Assembly (NCBI RefSeq): GCF_946478835.1
Contig: NZ_CAMLDV010000182.1
Location: 1-6,487 of the forward strand
Source: an uncultured Bdellovibrio sp.
GTDB lineage: Bacteria; Bdellovibrionota; Bdellovibrionia; Bdellovibrionales; Bdellovibrionaceae
DNA length: 6,487 bases
Reading direction: 5' to 3'
The position numbers were made by a program, and so were the translations under genes. The notes under the pieces are model-generated. The model had not been told where the DNA came from. It saw only the letters and a program-made list of their open reading frames with translations, and did not search any database. This document shows, piece after piece, positions 1 through 4,959 of the stretch; the stretch's first letter is position 1; every line of letters starts with the position of its first letter.

Positions 1-1
1 A

Positions 2-76
2 AAACTTTACGGCGTGACTATTCAAGAGCGCGGAGTTTCCACAATGGTTTCTGTTTCTCTTCAAGATATTAAATAA
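2..76 (+). CDS. 3' end of an unidentified protein-coding gene
   Basis: An open frame enters from the left edge and encodes 24 residues ending TMVSVSLQDIK before a TAA stop at 74-76. The upstream part is outside the window, so the function cannot be told; the visible residues match no motif I recognise. It is called coding because the frame stays open to the edge and its stop is followed 28 bases later by a strong intrinsic terminator in the same direction, which is what the end of a transcription unit looks like. A chance short open frame cannot be excluded on length alone. Confidence 0.6.
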   Translation, partial: KLYGVTIQERGVSTMVSVSLQDIK

Positions 77-104
77 GAATCAGAAATCGAAGACTGAAAA
101 TTCT

Positions 105-139
105 AAAACCCGTAGAGAAATCTACGGGTTTTCTTTTTT
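105..139 (+). terminator. Strong intrinsic terminator after the upstream gene
   Basis: A perfect 12-bp stem, AAAACCCGTAGA (105-116) with TCTACGGGTTTT (121-132), is closed by a GAAA tetraloop of the stable GNRA type and followed by CTTTTTT. It ends transcription of the gene stopping at 76 and isolates it from the gene at 260. The A-run on the left arm could give weak termination on the opposite strand too, but no gene arrives from that side here. Confidence 0.93.
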
Positions 140-259
140 AAACCCCGTGGATGGAGATTTCTCATCACATTCTCAATTAGCTTGTTGCACAAGAGAGTCA
201 TTGTCAGGTCGCCGGTGAGGGCTTAAGTTTCGAGTCCTAAATACATTCGTGGAGAATTT

Positions 260-1093
260 ATGAAATCCGTTAAATTGATGGCACTAGGTGCTTTGTTTTT
301 TGCTACGTCTGCTCACGCAAGCGAAGCGTTCTTTGGTTATTCTTACGTGGCAGACACTCACGCCAAAGGAACTTGGGAGTACGAACAGCACAACACTTTG
401 AGATCTGGAAAAGGCGAAGGCGAGTACAACGCTTTGGACGTTAAGTTTGAACTTGAAACGGGTATCACCGATAAGTTGCAAATGGCTCTTTACTTGAACA
501 CGTCTTACAACAACGTGAGCGGCAATCCTGAAATTGCTGACATCAACGAATTTGATGTGAACGGTTTGTCAGTCGAATTCCTTTACAATGTTCTAAGCCC
601 TTATAAAGATTCTTTCGGTTTGAGCTTCTACGTAGAACCAGAAGTTGAAGTTCGTAAGAGTTCCTCAGGCCAACCTGTGAATAAAAAAGCGATCGATGCA
701 AAAGTTATTTTGCAAAAGAACTTCTTAGAAAATTCTTTGGTCACAGTTTTGAACTTGAAACTTGAGCCGGAGTGGAAACGCGATGGAACTGAGCGCGAGT
801 CATCACTTGAAGCAGGCATCACTGCGGGTGTTACTTACCGTGTTCAACCAAAAACATACGTAGGTTTGGAAATCGTGAACGACTTCGAATACGAAGACAT
901 GAACTTTGCAAAACAAGAATTCTACGCTTGGTCAGCAGGACCGACTGTACACTATGCTGCTGATAACTTCTGGTGGACTTTGACAGCTCTACCACAAATT
1001 TCAGCATGGCCAAAAACAGATGCTGACTTGAATTTGGATGAAAAAGAAAAATTCCAAGTTCGCTTCAAATTCGGTATTCCTCTAGCCGAATAA
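260..1093 (+). CDS. Exported beta-rich outer-membrane-type protein, DUF6662-like
   Basis: The 277-residue protein starts at an ATG with GGAG 5 bases upstream (251-254). Residues 1-20 form a Sec signal peptide: lysines at 2 and 5, a hydrophobic core LMALGALFFA, and an AHA|S cleavage site. The mature part opens with FGYSYVADTHAKGTWEYEQ and a later ELETGITDKLQMALYLN stretch. To my memory this start (a Y-x-x-D-T-x-x-K-G-x-W-E-x-E-Q pattern, then a G-I-T-D-x-L-Q pattern) is typical of the DUF6662 family of unknown function. The rest is alternating hydrophobic/polar, aromatic-rich strands with charged turns and no long hydrophobic helix, as in a small outer-membrane beta-barrel. The role is unknown; a porin-like or scaffold role would be a guess. 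It stands alone between two intrinsic terminators, so it is probably transcribed by itself. I found no convincing promoter in 140-250. Confidence 0.85.
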   Translation: MKSVKLMALGALFFATSAHASEAFFGYSYVADTHAKGTWEYEQHNTLRSGKGEGEYNALDVKFELETGITDKLQMALYLNTSYNNVSGNPEIADINEFDVNGLSVEFLYNVLSPYKDSFGLSFYVEPEVEVRKSSSGQPVNKKAIDAKVILQKNFLENSLVTVLNLKLEPEWKRDGTERESSLEAGITAGVTYRVQPKTYVGLEIVNDFEYEDMNFAKQEFYAWSAGPTVHYAADNFWWTLTALPQISAWPKTDADLNLDEKEKFQVRFKFGIPLAE

Positions 1094-1132
1094 GTGCCAG
1101 GGGATTTTTTACGTCTACACTGCATTACAAAA

Positions 1133-1147
1133 AGGTACGCCGTACCT
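1133..1147. repeat. Short inverted repeat before the FMN reductase gene
   Basis: AGGTAC (1133-1138) and GTACCT (1142-1147) are perfect inverted copies around GCC. The repeat lies between the stop of the outer-membrane-type gene and the terminator hairpin at 1150. It could be a second RNA hairpin stacked on that terminator or a protein-binding site; nothing in the sequence decides between them. Confidence 0.4.
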
Positions 1148-1149
1148 CT

Positions 1150-1182
1150 AAACCCTGTAGCGCCAGCTACGGGGTTTGTTTT
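1150..1182 (+). terminator. Intrinsic terminator between outer-membrane-type gene and FMN reductase
   Basis: A 12-bp stem, AAACCCTGTAGC (1150-1161) with GCTACGGGGTTT (1166-1177), contains one G:U pair, has the 4-base loop GCCA, and is followed by GTTTT. It lies 57 bases after the stop at 1093 and should end that transcript. It ends only about 23 bases before the likely start codon of the next gene, leaving no room for a promoter between them. It could therefore also act as an attenuator in the leader of the FMN reductase gene. Confidence 0.85.
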
Positions 1183-1205
1183 ATAGTGAAGTGGCTGGAG
1201 GCCTT

Positions 1206-1754
1206 GTGCGTATTTTAGCTATTTCCGGAAGTCTTCGTGCTCAATCGACAAACACGTATCTTTTGAAAGCCACGACGGAATTAGTTCCTGCCGGAGTAGA
1301 AATTGTTTTCTATGAAGGCCTTGCTTCACTTCCGCATTTCAATCCGGATTTAGACACCGAAAGTCCTCCGCCAACAGTTTCTGATTTTAGAAATGAATTG
1401 AAATCATCCCACGCACTTTTAGTGTGCAGCCCCGAATACGCTCACGGAATTCCCGGAACTTTAAAAAATGCTCTCGACTGGATCGTGAGCAGTGGGGAAC
1501 TTGATGGCATGCCTGTGGGCTTGATCAATGCATCGCCGTCTCCGACGGGACCGACTTATGCGCAAGAAGCTTTGAAAGAAGTTTTAAATGTGCTTTCTGG
1601 AAAGCATGTCATTGAAGATGCCATCGTCAGCGTTTCTGCAGTAAGAACAAAGTTGGATGAAAAAGGAAAGATAACGGATGCCTCTTTAAGAGAGGCCCTA
1701 AAGTCTGGGGTGAACGCGTTGGTTAAGGCCGCCGCTGAAAAAGGCATCCGTTAG
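1206..1754 (+). CDS. NAD(P)H-dependent FMN reductase (flavodoxin-like fold)
   Basis: The product is a 182-residue cytoplasmic flavoprotein of the NADPH-dependent FMN reductase family (ChrR/YieF/azoreductase-like), which uses NAD(P)H to reduce flavin or quinone-like, azo or metal substrates. The N-terminus MRILAISGSLRAQSTN carries the FMN-phosphate loop (GSLRAQSTN, residues 8-16). Residues 76-92, PEYAHGIPGTLKNALDW, are the family signature that covers the flavin ring. The length fits the family. I chose the GTG at 1206 because GGAGG (1197-1201) precedes it by 4 bases and the protein then begins right before the first beta strand. A longer form from a TTG at 1176 would start inside the terminator stem. 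The gene converges on the nitroreductase with 13 bases between stops. The exact substrate cannot be predicted. Confidence 0.9.
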   Translation: MRILAISGSLRAQSTNTYLLKATTELVPAGVEIVFYEGLASLPHFNPDLDTESPPPTVSDFRNELKSSHALLVCSPEYAHGIPGTLKNALDWIVSSGELDGMPVGLINASPSPTGPTYAQEALKEVLNVLSGKHVIEDAIVSVSAVRTKLDEKGKITDASLREALKSGVNALVKAAAEKGIR

Positions 1755-1767
1755 GTAAAGGCGGGAT

Positions 1768-2409
1768 CTACTTCACGTACTGAATAATTGCGTCTTCAGC
1801 GAAGCGGACTTTTTTGAGATTTTGGAAAGAATCTTCAGGATGTCGATATCCCAAAGCGACTGTAGCAACGGTTTTGTAACCCGAACCCTCAAGATCCAGG
1901 ATTTTGTCGTACGCCGACGGATCTAAACCTTCCATCGGAGTCGCATCGATTTTCAACAATGCAGCGGTTTGCAACAAGAACCCCATAGCAATATAAGCTT
2001 GGCGTTGTGACCACACGCGGATTTTCTCCTCGGGAGCTTTCGCCAGGTTTTCAATCATCATATTTTTATAGCCATCCAAAGACTCGGCCGGAACATTACG
2101 AACCTCGACGATACGATCGACATACTTTTGGATGAATGGCGGATCGATCTCAGGTTTGTACAAAAACACCACATAATGGCTCGCGTCCGTCACTTGGGTT
2201 TGATTCCAAGATGCGGCTTTTAGCTTTTCACGGATCTCAGGATTTTCAATCACGAGAAACTTCCAAGGTTGCACGCCGTACGAGGAGGGGGAAAGCTGCA
2301 ACGATTGTTTTAGAAGGTTCCAGTCATTGTCTGAGATCTTTTTTGTCGCGTCATAGCGTTTTGTGGCGTATCGCCATTCTAAGGCTTCTTTAATGTTCGC
2401 ATGATTCAT
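1768..2409 (-). CDS. NfsB-type FMN-dependent nitroreductase (NAD(P)H oxidoreductase)
   Basis: The 213-residue cytoplasmic enzyme belongs to the oxygen-insensitive nitroreductase/dihydropteridine reductase family, usually an FMN homodimer with a broad range of nitro, quinone and electrophile substrates. Visible signatures are RYATKRYD (residues 13-20, FMN-phosphate region), SPSSYGVQPW (40-49, flavin contact), TPMEGLD (157-163) and the C-terminal ALGYRHPED (185-193) followed by KKVR. The length matches E. coli NfsB. I chose the ATG at 2407-2409 because GGAG lies 8 bases upstream and the preceding residues of the longer open frame match nothing in the family; an in-frame GTG at 2499 would add 30 residues. 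The gene is divergent from the Rrf2 regulator, which suggests control by it. No paired terminator is seen at its 3' end, where it meets the FMN reductase. Confidence 0.93.
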   Translation of the reverse strand: MNHANIKEALEWRYATKRYDATKKISDNDWNLLKQSLQLSPSSYGVQPWKFLVIENPEIREKLKAASWNQTQVTDASHYVVFLYKPEIDPPFIQKYVDRIVEVRNVPAESLDGYKNMMIENLAKAPEEKIRVWSQRQAYIAMGFLLQTAALLKIDATPMEGLDPSAYDKILDLEGSGYKTVATVALGYRHPEDSFQNLKKVRFAEDAIIQYVK

Positions 2410-2457
2410 ATTTATCACTCCAGTGCGTTTGAGTCTTAATGTAACAGACACAAGCAC

Positions 2458-2486
2458 AATATAATCAGCGTTAAATCTAAATGCAA
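2458..2486 (-). promoter_or_regulatory. Likely sigma70-type promoter of the nitroreductase gene
   Basis: On the minus strand TTGCAT (2481-2486) and TATATT (2458-2463) are 17 bases apart, a correctly spaced -35/-10 pair with a -10 that differs from TATAAT at one place. Transcription would begin near 2451, giving a leader of about 42 bases with the GGAG site before the ATG at 2409. If this is the main promoter, the longer GTG start at 2499 cannot be used. This is pattern matching only. Confidence 0.45.
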
Positions 2487-2536
2487 CAGTAAAACGCACA
2501 ATTAAAGTGAGTCCTCCTTATAATCGCTAATAAAGA

Positions 2537-2547
2537 GACCTTAGGTC
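2537..2547. promoter_or_regulatory. 11-bp palindrome, candidate Rrf2-regulator operator
   Basis: GACCTTAGGTC is a perfect inverted repeat (GACCT, central T, AGGTC) in the shared region between the nitroreductase and Rrf2 genes. It is loosely extended by AAG on the left and CTT on the right. The core CTTAGG (2540-2545) occurs again at 2571-2576, 31 bases away or about three helical turns, inside the candidate Rrf2 promoter. Rrf2 regulators bind dyad sites near their own genes, so this is the best operator candidate here; the assignment is inferred. Confidence 0.4.
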
Positions 2548-2554
2548 CTTAAGA

Positions 2555-2583
2555 TTGTTTATTTTTGAGGCTTAGGGTATGCT
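2555..2583 (+). promoter_or_regulatory. Possible promoter of the Rrf2 gene, giving a leaderless mRNA
   Basis: TTGTTT (2555-2560) and TATGCT (2578-2583) are 17 bases apart. The start of transcription would fall near 2590, which is the A of the start ATG. No Shine-Dalgarno sequence lies 4-10 bases before that ATG, so a leaderless message fits. The elements match the consensus only moderately, and a promoter further upstream is possible. Confidence 0.3.
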
Positions 2584-2589
2584 CAAAGC

Positions 2590-3000
2590 ATGGTTGATCA
2601 AAGATTCTCTGTCTCAGTTCATATCATGACGGCGCTGGCCTTTCACAAGGGCGAGCTGATGACGTCAGAACAGCTTGCTGATAGCATTCGCACGAATCCA
2701 ACTGTGATTCGCCGTTTGGTTGCAAAGCTTGTTGAGGCGGGGCTTCTTGAATCCTTCAAAGGAAAAGCCGGTGGAGTGCGCCTTTCAAAAGCCGCCAAAG
2801 AAATTTCTCTTAAAGATATTTACACCGCTGTCTGTGATAAGAAGTTGATTGCGACTCCGGATAAAGAACCTGCGAAGCAGTGTTTGGTGAGTTGCAATAT
2901 GGGAAAACTTCTTGATGAAGTCGTCAATGGTATTGAAATCAACTCCATGAATTATCTTTCTAACATTCGTCTTTCCGAACTCACTTCCAAGATTAAATAA
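2590..3000 (+). CDS. Rrf2-family transcriptional regulator with cysteines
   Basis: The 136-residue protein starts MVDQRFSVSVHIMTALAF, the usual first helix of Rrf2 regulators. A winged helix-turn-helix follows at about residues 25-67: TSEQLADSI, then the recognition helix around TNPTVIRRLVAKL, then the wing GKAGGVRLSK. The C-terminal part has three cysteines, at 82, 98 and 102. Rrf2 proteins such as IscR, NsrR and RsrR bind an Fe-S cluster through cysteines in this region, while others (YwnA or CymR type) act without one. The spacing here differs from the C-x5-C-x5-C pattern of IscR, so the ligand is uncertain; redox or electrophile sensing is inferred. It is divergent from the nitroreductase and lies 20 bases upstream of the acetyltransferase gene in the same direction. 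Autoregulation through the palindrome at 2537 is plausible. Confidence 0.92.
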   Translation: MVDQRFSVSVHIMTALAFHKGELMTSEQLADSIRTNPTVIRRLVAKLVEAGLLESFKGKAGGVRLSKAAKEISLKDIYTAVCDKKLIATPDKEPAKQCLVSCNMGKLLDEVVNGIEINSMNYLSNIRLSELTSKIK

Positions 3001-3020
3001 AGACTGTCAGCGAGGCCTGT

Positions 3021-3572
3021 GTGATTCCTCAATTTCTTCCTGAACTGATTACTTCCGAAAGAATCACGTTAAGGAAGCACAGTCTTGATCTAGCCGAAAT
3101 CATGTTTCGTTATGTTGATGAGGATCGCGAGCGTCTTGGTAAATTCTTGCCATGGGTTGCTTGGACTAAGGGCATTCATGATGAACGCGACTATATTGAG
3201 ATGACCCATCGTCAATGGAAAGACTATAAAATGTTCGACTATGGAGTTTTCCTTAACGATGGAAATACTTACGTTGGCAATGTCGGCGTTCACACGATTG
3301 CCTGGGATCACAACCGCTGTGAAATTGGTTACTGGATCTTAGGAAAATTCGAAGGCAAAGGTCTTATTAGCGAAGCGGTTCAAGCTTTGGAGAAAACACT
3401 CTTTAACGTCGGCTTTTATCGCATCGAAATTCGCTGCTCAGGAATGAACGCAAAATCGGGAGCCGTGGCGGAAAGATGCGGTTACACTTTAGAGGGCCGC
3501 CTTCGTAAACACAGTATTGAAAACGGTCAGCGCCGCGATACTTTAATCTACGCGAAACTCCGCAATGGATAA
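3021..3572 (+). CDS. GNAT-family N-acetyltransferase, RimJ/RimL type
   Basis: The 183-residue cytoplasmic enzyme transfers an acetyl group from acetyl-CoA, probably to a protein N-terminus or a small amine. It starts at GTG with GAGG 5 bases upstream (3012-3015). Family marks are TSERITLRKHS (11-21), ERLGKFLPWV (37-46, typical of the RimL group), the EIGYWIL strand (101-107), the acetyl-CoA pyrophosphate loop GKFEGKG (108-114) and the RIEIRC...N..S..V.ER.GY segment (134-155). The best-known members acetylate ribosomal proteins S5 or L12, but many related copies act on other targets, so no specific name is given. It follows the Rrf2 gene by 20 bases and overlaps the next gene by 8 bases, indicating one transcript and coupled translation. 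Confidence 0.93.
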   Translation: MIPQFLPELITSERITLRKHSLDLAEIMFRYVDEDRERLGKFLPWVAWTKGIHDERDYIEMTHRQWKDYKMFDYGVFLNDGNTYVGNVGVHTIAWDHNRCEIGYWILGKFEGKGLISEAVQALEKTLFNVGFYRIEIRCSGMNAKSGAVAERCGYTLEGRLRKHSIENGQRRDTLIYAKLRNG

Positions 3573-3759
3573 ACGCATTTCAGAACTTCACAAAAAAGCC
3601 TGCGAAAGAGGAGAGGATACGTACATTGATCCCGACACGGGCTATCTGGTATTCACGGAACTATTTCATAAGCGCCGAGGTCATTGTTGTGAATCGGGCT
3701 GCCGTCATTGTCCTTACGGCTTTAATAAAAAATCCAACGACGAAGATTCTCAAAACTAA
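3565..3759 (+). CDS. Small cysteine-motif protein, DUF5522-like
   Basis: This 64-residue soluble protein has no signal peptide. The conserved core runs from about residue 5 to 53: an ELH helix, then DTYIDPDTGYLVFTELFH, then RRGHCCESGCRHCPYG. The CC-x3-C-x2-C cluster (Cys 41, 42, 46, 49, with His 40 and 48) looks like a metal site, most simply zinc. To my memory this is the hallmark of DUF5522, a family of unknown function that also has eukaryotic members (C1orf53). The ATG at 3565 lies inside the acetyltransferase gene, with an 8-bp overlap and no independent strong ribosome site, so translation is probably coupled. The co-operonic acetyltransferase and redox-type regulator suggest a linked function, but nothing shows what it is. 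Confidence 0.85.
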   Translation: MDKRISELHKKACERGEDTYIDPDTGYLVFTELFHKRRGHCCESGCRHCPYGFNKKSNDEDSQN

Positions 3760-3761
3760 AA

Positions 3762-3782
3762 AGTGTTTCAACTAGAAACGTT
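3762..3782 (+). repeat. Weak hairpin after the DUF5522-like gene
   Basis: AGTGTTTC (3762-3769) can pair with GAAACGTT (3775-3782) around AACTA, giving eight pairs of which two are G:U. No T-run follows, so it is not a standard intrinsic terminator; it may be a 3' end stabiliser or chance. It begins 2 bases after the stop of the three-gene unit. Confidence 0.3.
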
Positions 3783-3846
3783 GCTTGGGATTGCTTCTTG
3801 CATCCATAAATCTCATACACCCGAAATCAAAACAGGGAGACCTTGA

Positions 3847-4761
3847 GTGAAAAACAAGTTAGCACTTGCAGACTGCAAAGACGTTCTTTTAAAACTGTCT
3901 CTAATTGCAACTATGTTTCTGTCACCAGAAATCTCTCTGGCTCGCAAGGCGAACGCAGCGGGCGGCTTTTACACTGTCTATCGTTATGATGTAGCGGCAA
4001 AAGGTTCGTGCGTTCCTGATCACGATTCAACTCCGAAAGAAATTCTTCGCCGCAACGGAATTAAATATTCCGGCAATCCTTCAGAGCAGGAAGTGGCCGC
4101 TCTCGCAAAAGGCATTGCTCAAGTAGAAAATCTTTTAGGTGATCCATTGCCGATTCCTTGGCGTCAAAATTATAACTTTATTACGGCGACTGGAAAATGG
4201 AATCAAGGCGCGACATCTATCAACGTCCGTCGTCCTAAAGGTTCACCCAAGGGCACCAATGTCGGCCGTATGATGCATGAATTGGGACATAAAGTTGGAA
4301 ACTCAGGTGTGTATCAAAAATATCAAAGTTTCACGGGCCGCACTCGTTGCCGTATCACGGGTTATGCCGCTTCAAAATTCAACGAAGAGTTCGCGGAAGT
4401 TTTTGAGGCTTACGTTGTCTATCCGGATCTTTTAGAACAAAAATGTCCCAAGGCGTTTGAGTTCATGTCTAAAAAATTATTTCCAAATACGAACCATAAA
4501 ATCTCAAGTTGCGACAGAAATTCGGATGATCAGAACCCCGAAACGCCTTCGGTTGTTCCGCTCCCAATTCCTCGTCCATCGGATTTAGGAAACGTGGCTG
4601 AAGTGGAAACGGACGAAGATGCCGTTATCACACCTGATAACGGAGACGACGAAGACGATGATGATGATGTTGTTGAAGCGAGTCCTTCACCGGAAGAAAA
4701 TTCTTTGCCTGTAGCGCGCATCCCAATTCCGACGCCACGTCCATCACGGGGAGCGAAATAG
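3847..4761 (+). CDS. Secreted HELGH zinc metalloprotease with proline-rich tail
   Basis: The 304-residue protein starts at GTG with GGGAG 7 bases upstream (3835-3839). A long signal peptide (basic start, hydrophobic VLLKLSLIATMFL, ANA|A near 37) sends it to the periplasm or outside. The catalytic region has HELGH (144-148; His144 and His148 zinc ligands, Glu145 general base), Tyr173, and NEEFAEVFEAY (179-189), where Glu180 would be the third ligand. The Tyr-x6-Glu spacing and the E-x2-AE-x-F pattern followed by P-x-x-FEF resemble the anthrax lethal factor/PPEP (ATLF-like) peptidases, as far as I recall them. Mature cysteines at 55, 168, 200 and 222 could form two disulfides. The tail has two copies of a P-I-P-(x-P)-R-P-S motif (240-245 and 293-300) flanking an Asp/Glu-rich run (256-277). 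Substrate and biological role are unknown. It is transcribed alone or with the gene at 4960. Confidence 0.85.
   Translation: MKNKLALADCKDVLLKLSLIATMFLSPEISLARKANAAGGFYTVYRYDVAAKGSCVPDHDSTPKEILRRNGIKYSGNPSEQEVAALAKGIAQVENLLGDPLPIPWRQNYNFITATGKWNQGATSINVRRPKGSPKGTNVGRMMHELGHKVGNSGVYQKYQSFTGRTRCRITGYAASKFNEEFAEVFEAYVVYPDLLEQKCPKAFEFMSKKLFPNTNHKISSCDRNSDDQNPETPSVVPLPIPRPSDLGNVAEVETDEDAVITPDNGDDEDDDDDVVEASPSPEENSLPVARIPIPTPRPSRGAK
4622..4643. repeat. Inverted repeat inside the metalloprotease tail coding region
   Basis: CCGTTATC (4622-4629) and GATAACGG (4636-4643) are perfect 8-bp inverted copies with a 6-base loop. They lie directly before the GAC/GAT-rich stretch that encodes the acidic linker. 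They may be chance or an mRNA hairpin that slows translation between the catalytic and tail parts. Confidence 0.4.
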
Positions 4762-4843
4762 AAATTTTTGAGATACTTTGACCATTTCTTAATTTAGTGA
4801 AAAAAGTGTTGTCAGATTTCTTTGAAATAAACAGCGCAACAGA

Positions 4844-4875
4844 GGTGCCTGTCCAGGACTTTGGCACTTTTCTTT
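4844..4875 (+). terminator. Probable intrinsic terminator after the metalloprotease gene
   Basis: GTGCC (4845-4849) pairs with GGCAC (4863-4867), extendable by one G:U pair. The apical part GTCC-A-GGAC (4851-4859) can form an inner stem, and TTTTCTTT follows. The 84-base distance from the stop, the modest stem and the interrupted T-run make this weaker than the two terminators further left, so some read-through into the gene at 4960 is possible. Confidence 0.5.
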
Positions 4876-4883
4876 AAAGAAAA
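4868..4883. repeat. 16-bp perfect AT-rich palindrome
   Basis: TTTTCTTTAAAGAAAA is its own reverse complement and shares its first eight bases with the T-run of the probable terminator. It could give that terminator a mirror-image partner on the other strand or act as a regulator site upstream of the gene at 4960. Low-complexity composition makes chance a real possibility. Confidence 0.45.
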
Positions 4884-4924
4884 ACACAAGATTCTGTTTT
4901 TGAGGCACCATGCTTCCCGCAAGC

Positions 4925-4944
4925 CCTGCTATCCTTGTTGCAGG
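4925..4944 (+). repeat. Possible leader hairpin next to the ribosome site of the MotB/OmpA-like gene
   Basis: CCTGC (4925-4929) and GCAGG (4940-4944) are inverted copies around a 10-base loop, with a competing pairing of CAAG (4920-4923) and CTTG (4935-4938). The weak ribosome site GGTGGGG (4944-4950 region) begins at the edge of the 3' arm, about 10 bases before the ATG, so folding could limit initiation. This is inferred from base pairing only. Confidence 0.3.
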
Positions 4945-4959
4945 TGGGGTGCGACTGTT

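Noticed and set aside
201..229. Promoter candidate TTGTCA with TAAGTT for the gene at 260
   Set aside because: The -10 part matches the consensus at only three of six places, so it is too weak to annotate.
204..240. tRNA-like strings (AGGTCGCCGGT and TTTCGAGTCCT) before the outer-membrane-type gene
   Set aside because: The T-arm-like part pairs at only three of five positions and no acceptor, D or anticodon arms can be drawn, so it is not a tRNA and hardly supports a remnant.
1176..1205. Longer FMN reductase starting at TTG 1176
   Set aside because: It would begin inside the terminator stem without a ribosome site; the GTG at 1206 has GGAGG and gives the family N-terminus.
3781..3819. Promoter-like strings (TTGCTT or TTGGGA with CATAAA or CATACA) before the metalloprotease gene
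   Set aside because: Several overlapping weak options with poor -10 or spacing; none stands out.
3847..3880. Lipoprotein signal around Cys10 of the metalloprotease
   Set aside because: No hydrophobic stretch precedes the cysteine; the hydrophobic core comes after it and ends in a normal signal-peptidase I site.
4530..4721. Serine-rich minus-strand open frame
   Set aside because: It is the reverse reading of the GAC/GAT tract and proline codons of the metalloprotease tail.
4778..4833. Good -35-like elements TTGACC (4778) and TTGTCA (4809) before the MotB/OmpA-like gene
   Set aside because: No acceptable -10 element lies at 16-18 bases from either.
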